Shown here one piece after another: positions 28,045-35,198 of a DNA stretch of 64,000 nt. The position numbers were made by a program, and so were the translations under genes. Within the stretch, counting starts at the first letter, position 1, and each line of letters begins with the position of its first letter. The notes below the pieces were generated by a model that was not told the origin of the DNA, did no database searches, and saw only the letters and a list, made by a program, of their open reading frames with translations. Source of the stretch: Alistipes_A hominis (GTDB taxonomy: Bacteria > Bacteroidota > Bacteroidia > Bacteroidales > Rikenellaceae); assembly GCF_014288115.1 (NCBI RefSeq), contig NZ_JACOOK010000006.1:62001-126000 (forward strand). Direction: 5' to 3'.

Positions 28045-29442
28045 CTAATACCCTAATATCCGCATCATCGAACGGTAACTCTGCTCCTTGGCGAACAGGC
28101 GGGTGTAATACTCGTTATCGCCCTTTTCGCGGTCGATGATAATGTGCTTCGGAGCCGGAATCAGGCAATGCTGGATTCCGCCGAACCCGCCCAGCGACTC
28201 CTGGTAAGCTCCGGTATGGAAAAACCCGATGTATTGCGGTCCGCCGTTCAGCTTCGGCAGAAAGATCGCGTTGGAATGCGACTCTCCGTTGTAATAATCC
28301 TCGCTGTCGCAAGTCAGGCCGCCGAGAAACACCCGCTGGTACTCCTTGTCCCAATTATTGATAGCCAACAGAATGTACCGCTGGTTGATCCCCCAGATAT
28401 CCGGTAGCGTGGTCATAAAGGAACTATCGATCATATACCAGCTCTCCCGGTCGTTCTGCTGCTTCTGGTTGATGATCGAAAAGAGGGTCGCGCCGCTTTC
28501 GCCCACCGTGAACGACCCGAATTCGGTAAACAAGTTCGGCTCCTCGACCTCGGCCAGGTTGCATATATTCTTGATCTGAGCGACGATTTCCTCGGTCATG
28601 TACTCGTAATCATAATTGAAGCCCAGCGAATTTTTGATCGGGAACCCCCCTCCGATGTTCAGCGAATCGAGTTCGGGGCAGATTTTTTTCAGCTCGCAGT
28701 AAACGCTCAGACATTTGCTCAGTTCGTTCCAGTAGTAAGCCGTATCTTTGATCCCGGTATTGATAAAGAAGTGAAGCATTTTCAGCTTGAACTTCTTATT
28801 GCTGCGGATCTTGGTCTTATAATACTCCACGATGTCGTTGTAACGAATACCGAGACGCGAAGTATAAAAATCAAATTTCGGCTCCTCTTCCGACGCGATC
28901 CGGATACCGATCTTGCATTCGGTGTGAATAGCGGCGTCCAGCAGATCGAGCTCCTCTTTGTTATCGACGATCGGAATCGTATTTTCGAAACCGTTATTGA
29001 CCAGCGCCGCAATATTCTCGACATACTGCGGACGCTTGAAACCGTTGCAGATGATAAAGATATTCTTGTCGATAATCCCGCCGTCGTACAGCGCGTCGAT
29101 GATATGAATGTCATAAGCCGACGAGGTTTCGAGGTTAATGTCGTTCTTCAGCGCCTCTTCCAGCACGAATGAGAAGTGGGAACTTTTCGTGCAATAGCAA
29201 TAGTTGTAATTCCCCCGGTAATCCACTTTGGCCATCGCCACATTGAACAATCGCTTGGCCCGTTGTATCTGCGACGTGATCTTGGGCAGATAGGTCACCT
29301 TCAGCGGCGTCCCGTACTGTTTGATCACATCCATCAGCGGCACTTCGTGAAAATTCAGCTCGTTGTCGACCACGGAAAACTCATCCTGAGGAAATTCGAA
29401 CGTCTGCTCGATCAGATCGATATACTTATTCTTCATCTTCAA
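28045..29442 (-). CDS. Arginine decarboxylase (fold-III PLP enzyme)
   Basis: It is predicted to convert arginine to agmatine for polyamine synthesis. The 465 residues match the shorter Bacteroidota decarboxylases rather than the roughly 630-residue SpeA type. Visible are the YNYCYCTKSSHFSFVLEEA stretch (about 79-97), whose Lys would form the Schiff base, SLNIGGGFPIKNSLGF (about 250-265), LFTEFGSFTVGESG (about 293-306) and the C-terminal GGLTCDSEDYYN and GFGGIQHCLIP. It is cytoplasmic, single-gene, and has a candidate promoter upstream. The substrate is inferred from family memory; ornithine, lysine or carboxynorspermidine are alternatives. Confidence 0.72.
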   Translation of the reverse strand: MKMKNKYIDLIEQTFEFPQDEFSVVDNELNFHEVPLMDVIKQYGTPLKVTYLPKITSQIQRAKRLFNVAMAKVDYRGNYNYCYCTKSSHFSFVLEEALKNDINLETSSAYDIHIIDALYDGGIIDKNIFIICNGFKRPQYVENIAALVNNGFENTIPIVDNKEELDLLDAAIHTECKIGIRIASEEEPKFDFYTSRLGIRYNDIVEYYKTKIRSNKKFKLKMLHFFINTGIKDTAYYWNELSKCLSVYCELKKICPELDSLNIGGGFPIKNSLGFNYDYEYMTEEIVAQIKNICNLAEVEEPNLFTEFGSFTVGESGATLFSIINQKQQNDRESWYMIDSSFMTTLPDIWGINQRYILLAINNWDKEYQRVFLGGLTCDSEDYYNGESHSNAIFLPKLNGGPQYIGFFHTGAYQESLGGFGGIQHCLIPAPKHIIIDREKGDNEYYTRLFAKEQSYRSMMRILGY

Positions 29443-29499
29443 ACAACCTGTTTAAGACCAATCCGCCCCCGCTACTTCATCCGATAAACTGCGAAGTAA

Positions 29500-29529
29500 C
29501 GAAGCTACATTTAACTTATAGGACGCAAA
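29500..29529 (-). promoter_or_regulatory. Candidate promoter for the decarboxylase
   Basis: On minus, TTTG (29529-29526) and TAGCTTCG (29507-29500) are 18 bases apart. One base of the -7 box and the spacing deviate from consensus. The rest of the 29443-29698 gap is AT-rich with no gene. Confidence 0.4.
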
Positions 29530-29640
29530 GAAGACAATTCTTTTCAACAAAAACAACAACTCGGCCGAATTTATTTTGATTTTCGCTTTTATTTTTTTCC
29601 GACGAATACCCATCCCGAACGAACGAAAATACGTCCGGGA

Positions 29641-29672
29641 GTTGTTTCTATTCCGAAAAAGCCCTATTTTTG
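29641..29672 (+). promoter_or_regulatory. Promoter for the HU-like protein gene
   Basis: GTTG (29641-29644) and TATTTTTG (29665-29672) with 20 bases between them. The -7 box is perfect and the spacing ideal. It lies 26 bases before the start codon. Confidence 0.65.
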
Positions 29673-29698
29673 GAAATCAAATCTAACGACTGCGAGCC

Positions 29699-30616
29699 AT
29701 GGTCAACAAAATTATAGCGGACTACCTGAAAACCAACAAGAGACTGATCGTTCCTCAGTTCGGCGCGTTCCTCCACAAGGACGACGGAACCGTTGCATTC
29801 GTTCCGTTCCTGAAAAAAGACGACGGGGTGCTGATCCAACTGATCGGTTCGGCATACGGCCTGAATCCGGGCGACGCACAGGCTGCGATCGAGGAATTTA
29901 CCGCCGAAATCAAAAAGAACATCGCCGCGCGCGGCGCTTATATTATAGAAGGTATCGGAACCCTGAAAATCGATTCGAACAGCATCTATTACCTGGATTC
30001 CGGACAAAAGGCAGCGCAGGCCATCCCTGCGCCCCCTCCGGTTGCCGCCGCACCCGTATCCTCGCCTCCGGCAGCAGCACGGCAACAGCGCCCGGCGCCT
30101 ACGACCATCCCTCCGGTCGAAAAACCGCAACCGGCCGTCCCGCAGAAGCCGGCGACAGAGCAACGGACGGCTGCCGCGCCGCAACCTCAATCCGGCATCC
30201 CGCCCAGACGGTCCGTGCCGCAGCCGACGCAACAACGTCCCGTACAACAACAGACGCCGCCGCATCCGGGCAATCCGGTTCGGCAGACGCCGCCGGCGCA
30301 GCAAGTTCCCAACCGCGCTCCGCAACAGCCCTATCAACCGCCGATGCCGAACGCAGGCAACCGGCCTCCGATGAACCAGAGGCCGCAACAGCCCGGTTAT
30401 CCGCGCAGGCCGCAGCAGCCCGGACGGCCGGTTCAAAAGAGATCGAAAGCGGACGGTTTTATCGTCATCGCGATCATCACCGCCATCATCGCGCTCGCCG
30501 TGATGATCTTCGGTTTTCTGGTAAGTCGCGAAGGCCCCGACATCCAGTCGATCATCCTGCCTGCACAGACCGATACCGCGACCGTACAAAGCGCGCCCGC
30601 TCCGGACAACGATTAG
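29699..30616 (+). CDS. HU-CCDC81-like protein with Pro/Gln-rich linker and C-terminal membrane anchor
   Basis: The 305-residue protein has three parts. Residues 1-100 resemble the bacterial HU-CCDC81 domains (MVNKIIADYLKTNKRLIVPQFGAF, EKKKNI-type helix, ARGAYIIEGIGTLKI). Residues about 105-250 are very low complexity, rich in Pro, Gln and Ala. Residues about 255-277 form a single transmembrane helix (FIVIAIITAIIALAVMIFGFL) followed by a short acidic tail. Such proteins may tether a DNA- or septum-related HU-like fold to the envelope; many Bacteroidota relatives end in a SPOR domain, which is absent here. The function is unknown. It precedes the sigma-54 activator. Confidence 0.7.
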   Translation: MVNKIIADYLKTNKRLIVPQFGAFLHKDDGTVAFVPFLKKDDGVLIQLIGSAYGLNPGDAQAAIEEFTAEIKKNIAARGAYIIEGIGTLKIDSNSIYYLDSGQKAAQAIPAPPPVAAAPVSSPPAAARQQRPAPTTIPPVEKPQPAVPQKPATEQRTAAAPQPQSGIPPRRSVPQPTQQRPVQQQTPPHPGNPVRQTPPAQQVPNRAPQQPYQPPMPNAGNRPPMNQRPQQPGYPRRPQQPGRPVQKRSKADGFIVIAIITAIIALAVMIFGFLVSREGPDIQSIILPAQTDTATVQSAPAPDND

Positions 30617-30687
30617 TCCGTACGAAAAACACCTGCGCCGGCACTCCTTTCCGGACAATCCGGCACAGGCTACTTACTTAAACGAAA

Positions 30688-31908
30688 ATGGAGTTAACGA
30701 CCATAAAACAACGCTTCGGGATCATCGGTAACGACGAAAGTCTGAACTGCGCCCTCGAAATAGCCCTGCGGGTCGCTTCGACCGATCTTTCGGTACTGGT
30801 GACCGGCGAAAGCGGGGTAGGCAAGGAGTTCTTTCCGCAGATCATTCATGCGAACAGCGCCCGCAAACACGGAAACTACATTGCCGTGAACTGCGGAGCC
30901 ATTCCGGAAGGCACGATCGATTCGGAACTTTTCGGCCACGAAAAGGGAGCCTTCACCGGAGCTACCGAAAGCAGGAAAGGCTACTTCGAGGAAGCCGACG
31001 GAGGAACCATTTTCCTGGACGAAGTGGCGGAACTGCCGCATACGACCCAGGTGCGCCTGCTCCGGGTACTGCAAACCGGCGAATTTATGCGGGTGGGAGC
31101 GTCGAAGTCCGCCAAAACCAATGTGCGGGTAGTCGCCGCGACCAACATCAACCTGCGCGAAGCGGTCTCCAACGGACGCTTTCGGGAAGACCTGTACTAC
31201 CGGCTGAACACGGTGCCCATCACCATCCCGCCGCTCAGGGAGCGCAAAGGAGACATCACGCTACTATTCAGGAAGTTCGCCACGGATATTGCCACGCAAT
31301 ACCGGATGCCCGTCATCACCCTCGACGACGAGGCGCGGCACCTGCTCGAGAACTACCGCTGGCCCGGCAACATCCGGCAACTGAAAAACGTGGCGGAACA
31401 GATCTCCGCCGTCGAGGAAACCCGTCTGATTACCGGCGAGATCATCAAAAAATACCTGCCGGATTCCGCGCCGAACACCATTCCGATGGTCATGAGCGGC
31501 AGCGCCCCGGCCAGCGAGGTGAATACCGAAAGAGAACTACTGTACAAAATTCTGTTCGATCTGCGCAGCGACATGAGCGAAATGAAACGAATGGTCGCCG
31601 AACTACTGGCCGAGAAATCGTACGACGCTCCCAAAAGCGATATCGCCGGGTTGCTGCCTCGCGGCAGCTACCCGATCGCACCGGCCGTTAAATCTCCGGC
31701 TGCCGAGGCGCTTTACACCGACACCGAAGAGGTCGTGGACGACGGCCCGAAGGAAGAGATGACCAAAGAAAAAGCGCAGAAAGAGGCAATAATCCGGGCT
31801 TTGAAACGTCATAATGGGAAACGCAGAGACGCGGCCCGCGAACTCTTCATCTCGGAACGCACGCTGTACCGGAAAATCAAAGAATTAGGAATCGACGAAA
31901 TCCCGTAA
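30688..31908 (+). CDS. Sigma-54-dependent transcriptional activator without N-terminal sensor domain
   Basis: A 406-residue bacterial enhancer-binding protein. The AAA+ domain starts at once: Walker A GESGVGK (residues 40-46), the sigma-54 contact loop GAFTGA (87-92), Walker B GGTIFLDEVAELP, and the arginine-finger region. A C-terminal Fis-type helix-turn-helix (about 365-400, RRDAARELFISERTLYRKI) follows after a linker of about 80 residues. No receiver, GAF or PAS domain precedes it, so activity is probably set by level or by a partner. The next genes encode LptE, a TPR-like protein and SecG, a neighbourhood that recurs in Bacteroidota. Confidence 0.9.
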   Translation: MELTTIKQRFGIIGNDESLNCALEIALRVASTDLSVLVTGESGVGKEFFPQIIHANSARKHGNYIAVNCGAIPEGTIDSELFGHEKGAFTGATESRKGYFEEADGGTIFLDEVAELPHTTQVRLLRVLQTGEFMRVGASKSAKTNVRVVAATNINLREAVSNGRFREDLYYRLNTVPITIPPLRERKGDITLLFRKFATDIATQYRMPVITLDDEARHLLENYRWPGNIRQLKNVAEQISAVEETRLITGEIIKKYLPDSAPNTIPMVMSGSAPASEVNTERELLYKILFDLRSDMSEMKRMVAELLAEKSYDAPKSDIAGLLPRGSYPIAPAVKSPAAEALYTDTEEVVDDGPKEEMTKEKAQKEAIIRALKRHNGKRRDAARELFISERTLYRKIKELGIDEIP

Positions 31909-31943
31909 TCCCGGAAATGGCCGGCAGGGAAATGGAAAACGCC

Positions 31944-32456
31944 ATGAAAAACAGACTGAAATACATCATCCTGCTCGTATGCCCGCTACTGTTGGGTACG
32001 TGCAGCGTGAGTTACTCCTTTTCGGGGGCTTCGCTGTCGCCCGAAATGAAAACGATCAGCATCGCCCGCTTCCCGAACAATGCGCTGTTGGTTGCCCCGA
32101 TCCTCAGCTCGACGCTAACGGATGCGCTGCAGGAACGTTTCGCGCGCCAGACGAAACTGATCCAGGTGCCCGAAAACGGCGACCTGAATTTCGAAGGCGA
32201 AATCACGAATTACGCGTCGACGCCGGCGGCCATTTCCGGGGATGAGTACGCAGTACTCAATAACCTGACGATCACCGTACGGGTACGGTTCACCAACGCT
32301 GTCGACCCGTCCCTGAACTTCGACAAAACTTTTTCGGCTTTCTCCACCTACGAGAGCAGCAAACTGTTGCAGGAAGTCGAACCTACGCTGATTCCGGAAA
32401 TCGTGGATCAGTTGGTAGAAGATATTTTCAACGCTGCCGTATCGAATTGGCAGTAA
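31944..32456 (+). CDS. lptE: LptE-family LPS-assembly lipoprotein
   Basis: It is the outer-membrane plug partner of LptD in lipopolysaccharide export. From the ATG at 31944 the 170 residues begin with a lipoprotein signal (KYIILLVCPLLLGTC, Cys20), then VSYSFSGASLSPEMKTISIARFPN, the LptE-family opening in this phylum, and a C-terminal helix. The in-frame ATG at 31917 would add 9 residues before the signal. It directly follows the sigma-54 activator. Its stop overlaps the longest possible reading of the next gene. Confidence 0.8.
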   Translation: MKNRLKYIILLVCPLLLGTCSVSYSFSGASLSPEMKTISIARFPNNALLVAPILSSTLTDALQERFARQTKLIQVPENGDLNFEGEITNYASTPAAISGDEYAVLNNLTITVRVRFTNAVDPSLNFDKTFSAFSTYESSKLLQEVEPTLIPEIVDQLVEDIFNAAVSNWQ

Positions 32457-32467
32457 TCCGCCTGCAG

Positions 32468-32941
32468 ATGAACGACGAAACGGCATCCCGAACCGCTCCG
32501 CTCCTTTGCGATCCGCCCGAAGAGGCGGCCAGCCGCTACCCGTGGTTCGTCGCCGCGCAACTACTTCTATGGCAACGGGGAGGAACGATCACGCCTGCTC
32601 TCCGGTTGCGACAACAGTTCCGGCCGTTGCCGGATTTTTTACTGAAAAAAAACGAAGCGGCAGCTACGCGGGACCCGTTCGAAGTCATCGAAAAATTCCT
32701 GCAGGAAACCCCTTCCCGCCGTTCCCCGGCGACGGGAACGCTCCCCGGGGAGGATCTGTCCCGGGAATCCGTCACCGAAGACCCCGACCTGATTTCCGAA
32801 GAACTGGCCGAAATCTATGCAAAACAGGGATTTTATTCCAAAGCCAGCGAAATTTATACCAGATTAAGTTTGCTATATCCGGAAAAAAGTGTTTATTTTG
32901 CCGAGATTCTTACCGGGCTCGGCGACAGCGAATCCGATTAA
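32468..32941 (+). CDS. TPR-like hypothetical protein
   Basis: The 157-residue cytoplasmic protein has a poorly conserved N-terminal half and a C-terminal block DLISEELAEIYAKQGFYSKASEIYTRL (about residues 113-140) that looks like one TPR-type helix pair. A start at 32447 overlapping lptE is possible, but the ATG at 32468 is preferred because it clears the lptE stop. It sits between lptE and secG. The function is unknown. Confidence 0.6.
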   Translation: MNDETASRTAPLLCDPPEEAASRYPWFVAAQLLLWQRGGTITPALRLRQQFRPLPDFLLKKNEAAATRDPFEVIEKFLQETPSRRSPATGTLPGEDLSRESVTEDPDLISEELAEIYAKQGFYSKASEIYTRLSLLYPEKSVYFAEILTGLGDSESD

Positions 32942-32976
32942 CTGACCAATTATAAACGTTTAAACCCATATTAGTA

Positions 32977-33339
32977 ATGTATATTTTCTGCATCGTATTG
33001 ATCCTGATAGCAAGCATTCTGTTAATTCTTGCCGTTTTGGCTCAGAACCCCAAAAGCGGCATGGCTGCCAATTTCGGAGCATCGAACCAGGTCATGGGCG
33101 TGCGTCAGACCGCCGACTTTCTCGAAAAATTCACCTGGGGGCTGGCTATTTCCATCGTAGTACTGAGCCTGATCGCAACGATGACCATGCCGTCGGCCAG
33201 CATTTCGTCGAGCAAAAGCGGCGTCGAAAGAGCGCTGGAACAATCGCTGGAAAGCAACGAAAACCTGATGCCGCAGGCATTGCCGGCAGCCGGACAGGAC
33301 GCAGCCGCTCCGGCACAGACGACGGACTCTGCAAAATAG
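32977..33339 (+). CDS. secG: Preprotein translocase subunit SecG
   Basis: It is the small auxiliary subunit of SecYEG. The 120 residues have two membrane helices (about 2-20 and 50-70) joined by the conserved AQNPKSGMAANFGASNQVMGVRQTADFLEKFTW-type loop, followed by a Bacteroidota-typical hydrophilic Ala/Gln/Ser-rich tail of about 45 residues. It closes the lptE-TPR-secG run. Confidence 0.92.
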   Translation: MYIFCIVLILIASILLILAVLAQNPKSGMAANFGASNQVMGVRQTADFLEKFTWGLAISIVVLSLIATMTMPSASISSSKSGVERALEQSLESNENLMPQALPAAGQDAAAPAQTTDSAK

Positions 33340-33400
33340 ACGTTTCCGATCCGGCGGCGGCCATCGGCCGGTTTCGCCGGACGTTTTATGAATTTATACA

Positions 33401-33437
33401 AAAAAGGTGTCCAACAGAGCATGTTGAACACCTTTTT
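33401..33437 (+). terminator. Intrinsic terminator between secG and the acetyltransferase
   Basis: The stem pairs 33401-33416 with 33422-33437, broken by one mismatch, with a GAGCA loop and T5 at the 3' side. It ends 15 bases before the next start codon, so it could also act as an attenuator for that gene. Confidence 0.85.
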
Positions 33438-33451
33438 CATTTTCCCGCAAC

Positions 33452-33892
33452 ATGATACGACCGCTCGAACCGGAAGATACGGACACCGTACTAGAAATAT
33501 GGCTGCGAAGCTCCGTCGCGGCACACGACTTCGTGCCGCGCAGCTATTGGGAAGGGAAGTTGGACGAAATGAGAACCCGTTACCTGCCCGACTCCCGCAC
33601 GTTCGTCTACCAGGACGAATCGGCGGAAAGCGTCTGCGGATTCGTCTCGCTGGTCGAAAACTATGTCGCGGCCCTATTCGTCCATCCCGACCGGCAGGGA
33701 CAAGGTATCGGACGCCGCCTGCTGCAATGGGCCGCAGCGCAATATCCGACGCTGGAACTGAGCGTATACGCCGAAAACAAACGGGCCGTACGCTTTTACC
33801 TCCGGGAAGGTTTCGAAATCCGACAGGAACAGACCGATGCGAATACCGGCCGCAAAGAGCTGCATTTACTGCTTCGAAACAAGCGATATTGA
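33452..33892 (+). CDS. GNAT-family N-acetyltransferase
   Basis: A single GNAT domain of 146 residues. The pyrophosphate-binding loop is VHPDRQGQGIGRRLLQWA (about 75-92), with acetyl-CoA contact V/L strands before it and YAENKRAVRFYLREGF (about 109-124) after. It is cytoplasmic. It resembles the YjaB/ElaA-like small acetyltransferases, but the substrate is unknown. A terminator precedes it closely, so expression may depend on readthrough or a weak promoter not identified. Confidence 0.85.
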   Translation: MIRPLEPEDTDTVLEIWLRSSVAAHDFVPRSYWEGKLDEMRTRYLPDSRTFVYQDESAESVCGFVSLVENYVAALFVHPDRQGQGIGRRLLQWAAAQYPTLELSVYAENKRAVRFYLREGFEIRQEQTDANTGRKELHLLLRNKRY

Positions 33893-34032
33893 ACCATCCT
33901 ATGTCCAATCCTCGCGTCACATACAGGTTTACGGCGATGCCGGTTTTGCAATTGCGCCCGCAGAAAACACGGCGCGACGCTTCCAAACGATAATCAAGGC
34001 AAAATCAGCTAATTGAATAAAAATATTCAACT

Positions 34033-34073
34033 AAACGGATCGGGGAAGTTCGATGAACTTCCCCGATCCGTTT
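34033..34073. terminator. Bidirectional terminator
   Basis: A 19-bp perfect stem (34033-34051 and 34055-34073) with a GAT loop, flanked by AAA and TTT. It lies between the convergent acetyltransferase gene and the glycan cluster. Confidence 0.85.
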
Positions 34074-34101
34074 ATCAATAGAATAGTACGGCAATCTGCC
34101 T

Positions 34102-35193
34102 TTACCGAGTCACCACCTCCCACACCTTGATGCGGCGGTCTTGCCCGTCCGGGCCTTCGACGGTCAGCGTCACCGTCCATTCGCCGGCTTTGGCATAACG
34201 GTGCAGCGGATATTCCTCGGAGGATTTCGTTCCATCGCCGAAGTCCCACTCCCGGCGGGCGATCTCTCCGGTCGAACGATCTTCGAACAACACGATCCGC
34301 CGGTCGCGATCGACTTCGGTAAACGCCCAATCGGCAGCGATTTTCGGCCGCAGCGTCTCTTCCAGCGGCATCAGCCGGAAAGCGTTTAGGAACGAAGCGT
34401 CGCGGATCATCCGGAAATCGTGCGACAGACACATTACCGGATCGGCTTTCGGCCGATCCACATCGAAATCGATCATACACCACGACATTCCGATCAACTC
34501 GTTCTCGGTCAACTGCGAAACGACCGAACGACCGGGCCCTTCGACCGCCGCGTAATCGAACGGCGTGATCCAGAACTCCATTTTCAGCACACCGGATTCA
34601 CCCGGCCCGAAATCATAGTCGTACGCGACGTTGGCATACGGGAAATCCTTGATCCACGGCGTAGAACCCCATACCATCGCCCAGTCTTTCCCGTGCTGCA
34701 CCGGCGTGAAAATGTGGTAATTCTGCGCATGGGCGCCATGTCCCTTGAAATGCAGGTCAGCAACCGGCAGCTTGTTGATATTGCCGTTGTCTTCCTTGAT
34801 AAACGGACCGCCGGACGCGTCGCCGTCGACCACCAATTCGAAAATATCCTGCCGCAAACCCGGATCGGTAAAGTCCCAGCTATCGTCGTAAGCCTCCACA
34901 TAGAAATAGAGCCGGTTCTCCCCGTTCACCCAACCGACCTTGACGGTCAGGTCGAACTCCTTCGGATCGAGGTTCTCACCGCGTCCGCCATGCGTATCGT
35001 ACAACTCCGACAATCCAATCGCATAGGAATCGGGCACCATGTCCCAATCCGAAAAATCGCCGTCGATACGCGGAATAGCCGTCCGCGGAAACTGGAAAAT
35101 CCGATACTCCTTCTCCGGCCGGGCGAACCCGAACGCCTGCTGCGCGCCGAAAATGCACAGCAAAACTCCCAATAAACAATTGATCCGTCTCAT
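34102..35193 (-). CDS. Secreted CBM9/DOMON-like plus PKD-domain protein
   Basis: The 363-residue protein has a signal peptide ending near QQAFG. An N-terminal beta-sandwich of the CBM9-like type follows (IPRIDGDFSDWDMVPDSYAI, then LYFYVEAYDDSWDF, about 43-125), and a C-terminal PKD domain is clear from WDFGDGTKSSEEYPLHRY and AGEWTVTLTVEG (about 310-357). No catalytic residues are recognised. It probably binds glycan. It is last in the glycan cluster, 5 bases after GH92. A neighbour at 39737 has a related C-terminal CBM9-like region. Confidence 0.7.
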   Translation of the reverse strand: MRRINCLLGVLLCIFGAQQAFGFARPEKEYRIFQFPRTAIPRIDGDFSDWDMVPDSYAIGLSELYDTHGGRGENLDPKEFDLTVKVGWVNGENRLYFYVEAYDDSWDFTDPGLRQDIFELVVDGDASGGPFIKEDNGNINKLPVADLHFKGHGAHAQNYHIFTPVQHGKDWAMVWGSTPWIKDFPYANVAYDYDFGPGESGVLKMEFWITPFDYAAVEGPGRSVVSQLTENELIGMSWCMIDFDVDRPKADPVMCLSHDFRMIRDASFLNAFRLMPLEETLRPKIAADWAFTEVDRDRRIVLFEDRSTGEIARREWDFGDGTKSSEEYPLHRYAKAGEWTVTLTVEGPDGQDRRIKVWEVVTR

Positions 35194-35198
35194 CCCTG

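Noticed and set aside
30040..30420. CCG/CAG-rich stretch that looks like a DNA repeat
   Set aside because: It is the coding sequence of the Pro/Gln-rich linker of the HU-like protein; the reading frame is unbroken and no fixed repeat unit is present.
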